The position numbers and the translations under genes were made by a program. A stretch of 64,000 nucleotides of DNA, taken from Ilyomonas sp963847085 (GTDB lineage: Bacteria; Bacteroidota; Bacteroidia; Chitinophagales; Chitinophagaceae). The notes under the pieces were generated by a model. That model worked only from the letters and a program-made list of their open reading frames with translations, was not told the origin of the DNA and made no database searches. The DNA is taken from contig CAWJYO010000009.1 of assembly GCA_963847085.1 (NCBI GenBank), forward strand, positions 310,001 through 374,000. The letters are read 5' to 3'. Below, in pieces: positions 62,673-64,000 of this stretch (position 1 is the first letter of the stretch; every line of letters begins with the position of its first letter).

Positions 62673-62684
62673 GGCAAAAACAAA
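62673..62684 (+). repeat. Dispersed 12-mer, exact copy
   Basis: GGCAAAAACAAA, 13 bp after the right arm of the inverted repeat and 6 bp past the stop of the kinase gene; a second exact copy is at 62424-62435. Confidence 0.75.
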
Positions 62685-62690
62685 CATAGA

Positions 62691-64000
62691 TCATTCAACA
62701 GTAGGTAAACTAAAATAAAATGTAGAGCCTTTATCTACTTCACTTTCTACCCAAATCTTTCCATCATGCCGGTGTATAATTTCGGCAGACAAATACAACC
62801 CGATACCAAAACCTGAAACCGATTTTGTAGCGTTGTTTTTTACCCGGTAATAGCGTTCGAACAATTTTTCTTTGTCTTCTTCCTGAATACCAATTCCCTC
62901 ATCCTGTACACTCAACTGCGCCATGTTATCAACCTTTACACATGCTACATTGATAAGTGTATTGGCTGGAGAATATTTAACAGCGTTGCTGATTAAATTA
63001 TTAATTACCTGTGCAATTTTATCTTTGTCTGCATATACATAGGTTGTTTCCACCGGGTGAAAAACAATCCGGTGAGTATTGTACAACGACTTCGTTTCTT
63101 CTTCCGATTCCTTTATCAGCACAGCCATATCAAAACGCGTTTTATCAATCAGCATTTTGCCAGATTCCAGACGCGATACATTTAGGAATCCATTAATCAT
63201 GGTCGTCATTCTGACCACTTGCTTTTCCACCTTGCTCAATGCATCGGTTGTAAAAGCATCTTTGTTTTTACCCGCTTTTATTTGCATTACCTGGGCATAG
63301 GCTTTTAAAGTAGTCAGCGGAGTTTTTAATTCATGACTTACCATCGCAATAAAATCGTTCTTTCTTTGTTCGTCTTTCTTCTGTTCGGTAATATCTATTG
63401 ATACTCCATAGAAGTAGGCACTGTTTCCGTTTTTATCTTTCTTAACATCACCAACAGCTTTTACCCAACGCGTTTCTTTATCATGAAAGCCAATAACCGT
63501 ATGCTCCATGTTATACCTATCACCTGATGATATTGTATATTCGATAGCGCTGGAAGTTAATTGGCGGTATTCTTCCGGAATTTGCCGCAATACATGGTCA
63601 ATGGTAATCATTTCATCTGCCCGGAATCCATATAGTTCCCTAAACCTTTCAGATGAAGTAAGTTCCATTGTGGTTAAGTTAATATTCCACGTGCCAATAT
63701 TGGCGGCTGTAACAGCAGCGTTTAAAAGCTCTTCTGCCTGCTCTACTTTTTTCGCTGTTATTATCTGTTCAGTTACTTCAAATACAAACACCAATATTCC
63801 ATCTACAATTCCTTTTGCATCTAAACGTGCCTGGTATATAAAGTTGAAATAACGGTCTTCAACAGGTCCGCCATCATAACTTGCCAGTGGTATCAGCAAT
63901 CCATTTCCTTCAAATGTTTTTCCTGTTGTATAAACATTTTGCAGGATATCCCATATCGGTTGTCCTTTTACTTCGGGTACCGCTTCCAATAAAGGTTTGC
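62691..64000 (-). CDS. PAS sensor histidine kinase, N-terminus outside window
   Basis: At least 436 residues; the frame is open to the window edge. Two PAS domains are visible: the tail of one (VYTTGKTFEGNGLLIPLASYDG) and a full PAS_3 (ANIGTWNINLTTMELTSSERFRELYGF...VSIDITEQK). HisKA has the acceptor His in FIAMVSHELKTPLTTLKAY, and HATPase_c has NNLISNAVKYSPA, VQDEGIGIQ and VSGFGIGLYLSAEII. It is related to the triple-PAS kinase at 37110 in its catalytic part. The partner regulator is not in view. Confidence 0.92.
   Translation of the reverse strand, partial: KPLLEAVPEVKGQPIWDILQNVYTTGKTFEGNGLLIPLASYDGGPVEDRYFNFIYQARLDAKGIVDGILVFVFEVTEQIITAKKVEQAEELLNAAVTAANIGTWNINLTTMELTSSERFRELYGFRADEMITIDHVLRQIPEEYRQLTSSAIEYTISSGDRYNMEHTVIGFHDKETRWVKAVGDVKKDKNGNSAYFYGVSIDITEQKKDEQRKNDFIAMVSHELKTPLTTLKAYAQVMQIKAGKNKDAFTTDALSKVEKQVVRMTTMINGFLNVSRLESGKMLIDKTRFDMAVLIKESEEETKSLYNTHRIVFHPVETTYVYADKDKIAQVINNLISNAVKYSPANTLINVACVKVDNMAQLSVQDEGIGIQEEDKEKLFERYYRVKNNATKSVSGFGIGLYLSAEIIHRHDGKIWVESEVDKGSTFYFSLPTVE

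Overview
The window is a chromosomal segment of a Bacteroidota bacterium, most likely a member of the Chitinophagaceae (family level is inference). The evidence is a fused lpxC-fabZ gene, a protein with a C-terminal type IX secretion sorting domain, promoters of the TTTG / TAnnTTTG type, many lipoproteins, and a moderately AT-rich composition. The genes look like core chromosome. I see no prophage, no transposase, no CRISPR array and no replication origin.

Layout. 0-2.3 kb: end of a hexuronate/KDPG catabolic cluster (eda, exuT), both genes broken by a +1 frameshift. 2.4-11.6 kb: a minus-strand four-gene RND efflux operon (outer-membrane factor, adaptor, two tandem RND pumps). 11.9-18.2 kb: housekeeping genes (tsaE, alanine dehydrogenase, a lone receiver protein, rsgA, a gamma-carbonic-anhydrase-like protein, a class III aminotransferase). 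18.5-22.2 kb: a glycosyltransferase / UDP-galactopyranose mutase / clan-A glycosidase cluster. 22.3-24.8 kb: a PadR-PspC pair. 25.1-32.1 kb: an HD hydrolase and the lipid A genes lpxD, lpxC-fabZ and lpxA, with terC and a diacylglycerol-kinase-like gene between lpxD and lpxC. 32.2-35.6 kb: a Uma2-like protein, a SMUG-like glycosylase, asnS and tRNA-Phe. 35.7-36.5 kb: an AT-rich two-gene unit with a RelE-like second product, beside the tRNA. 37.1-42.5 kb: a triple-PAS kinase, a rhomboid protease, BON and SH3 proteins and an SDR. 42.9-48.8 kb: a vanadium-haloperoxidase-like lipoprotein, a T9SS cargo protein, a PAS-LuxR regulator and a ScyD/ScyE-like lipoprotein; two of these share a promoter region of about 50 bp. 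48.9-52.4 kb: solA-like oxidase, amino acid permease, small secreted protein. 52.6-55.7 kb: frameshifted rtcB, an unrecognised basic protein, and two tiny ORFs with hairpins. 55.7-62.4 kb: FadR-type regulator and a second RND efflux operon, its pump gene frameshifted. The window ends inside a PAS histidine kinase gene.

The most striking signal is not a gene. A non-palindromic 12-mer, GGCAAAA(A/C)CAAA, occurs about 20 times exactly and about as often with small changes, on both strands. Most copies are between genes, but some lie inside genes, where they are read in different frames. In addition there are arrays of degenerate 7-bp units (GAGCTNN, GTGAGTA and ATTGATN types), a family of inverted repeats built on ATCTGCG, one of which appears to carry 9-bp target duplications, and other palindromic repeats. 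These elements fill most of the longer intergenic gaps. Four protein genes carry single +1 frameshifts, so either the sequence has indel errors or several genes are decaying.
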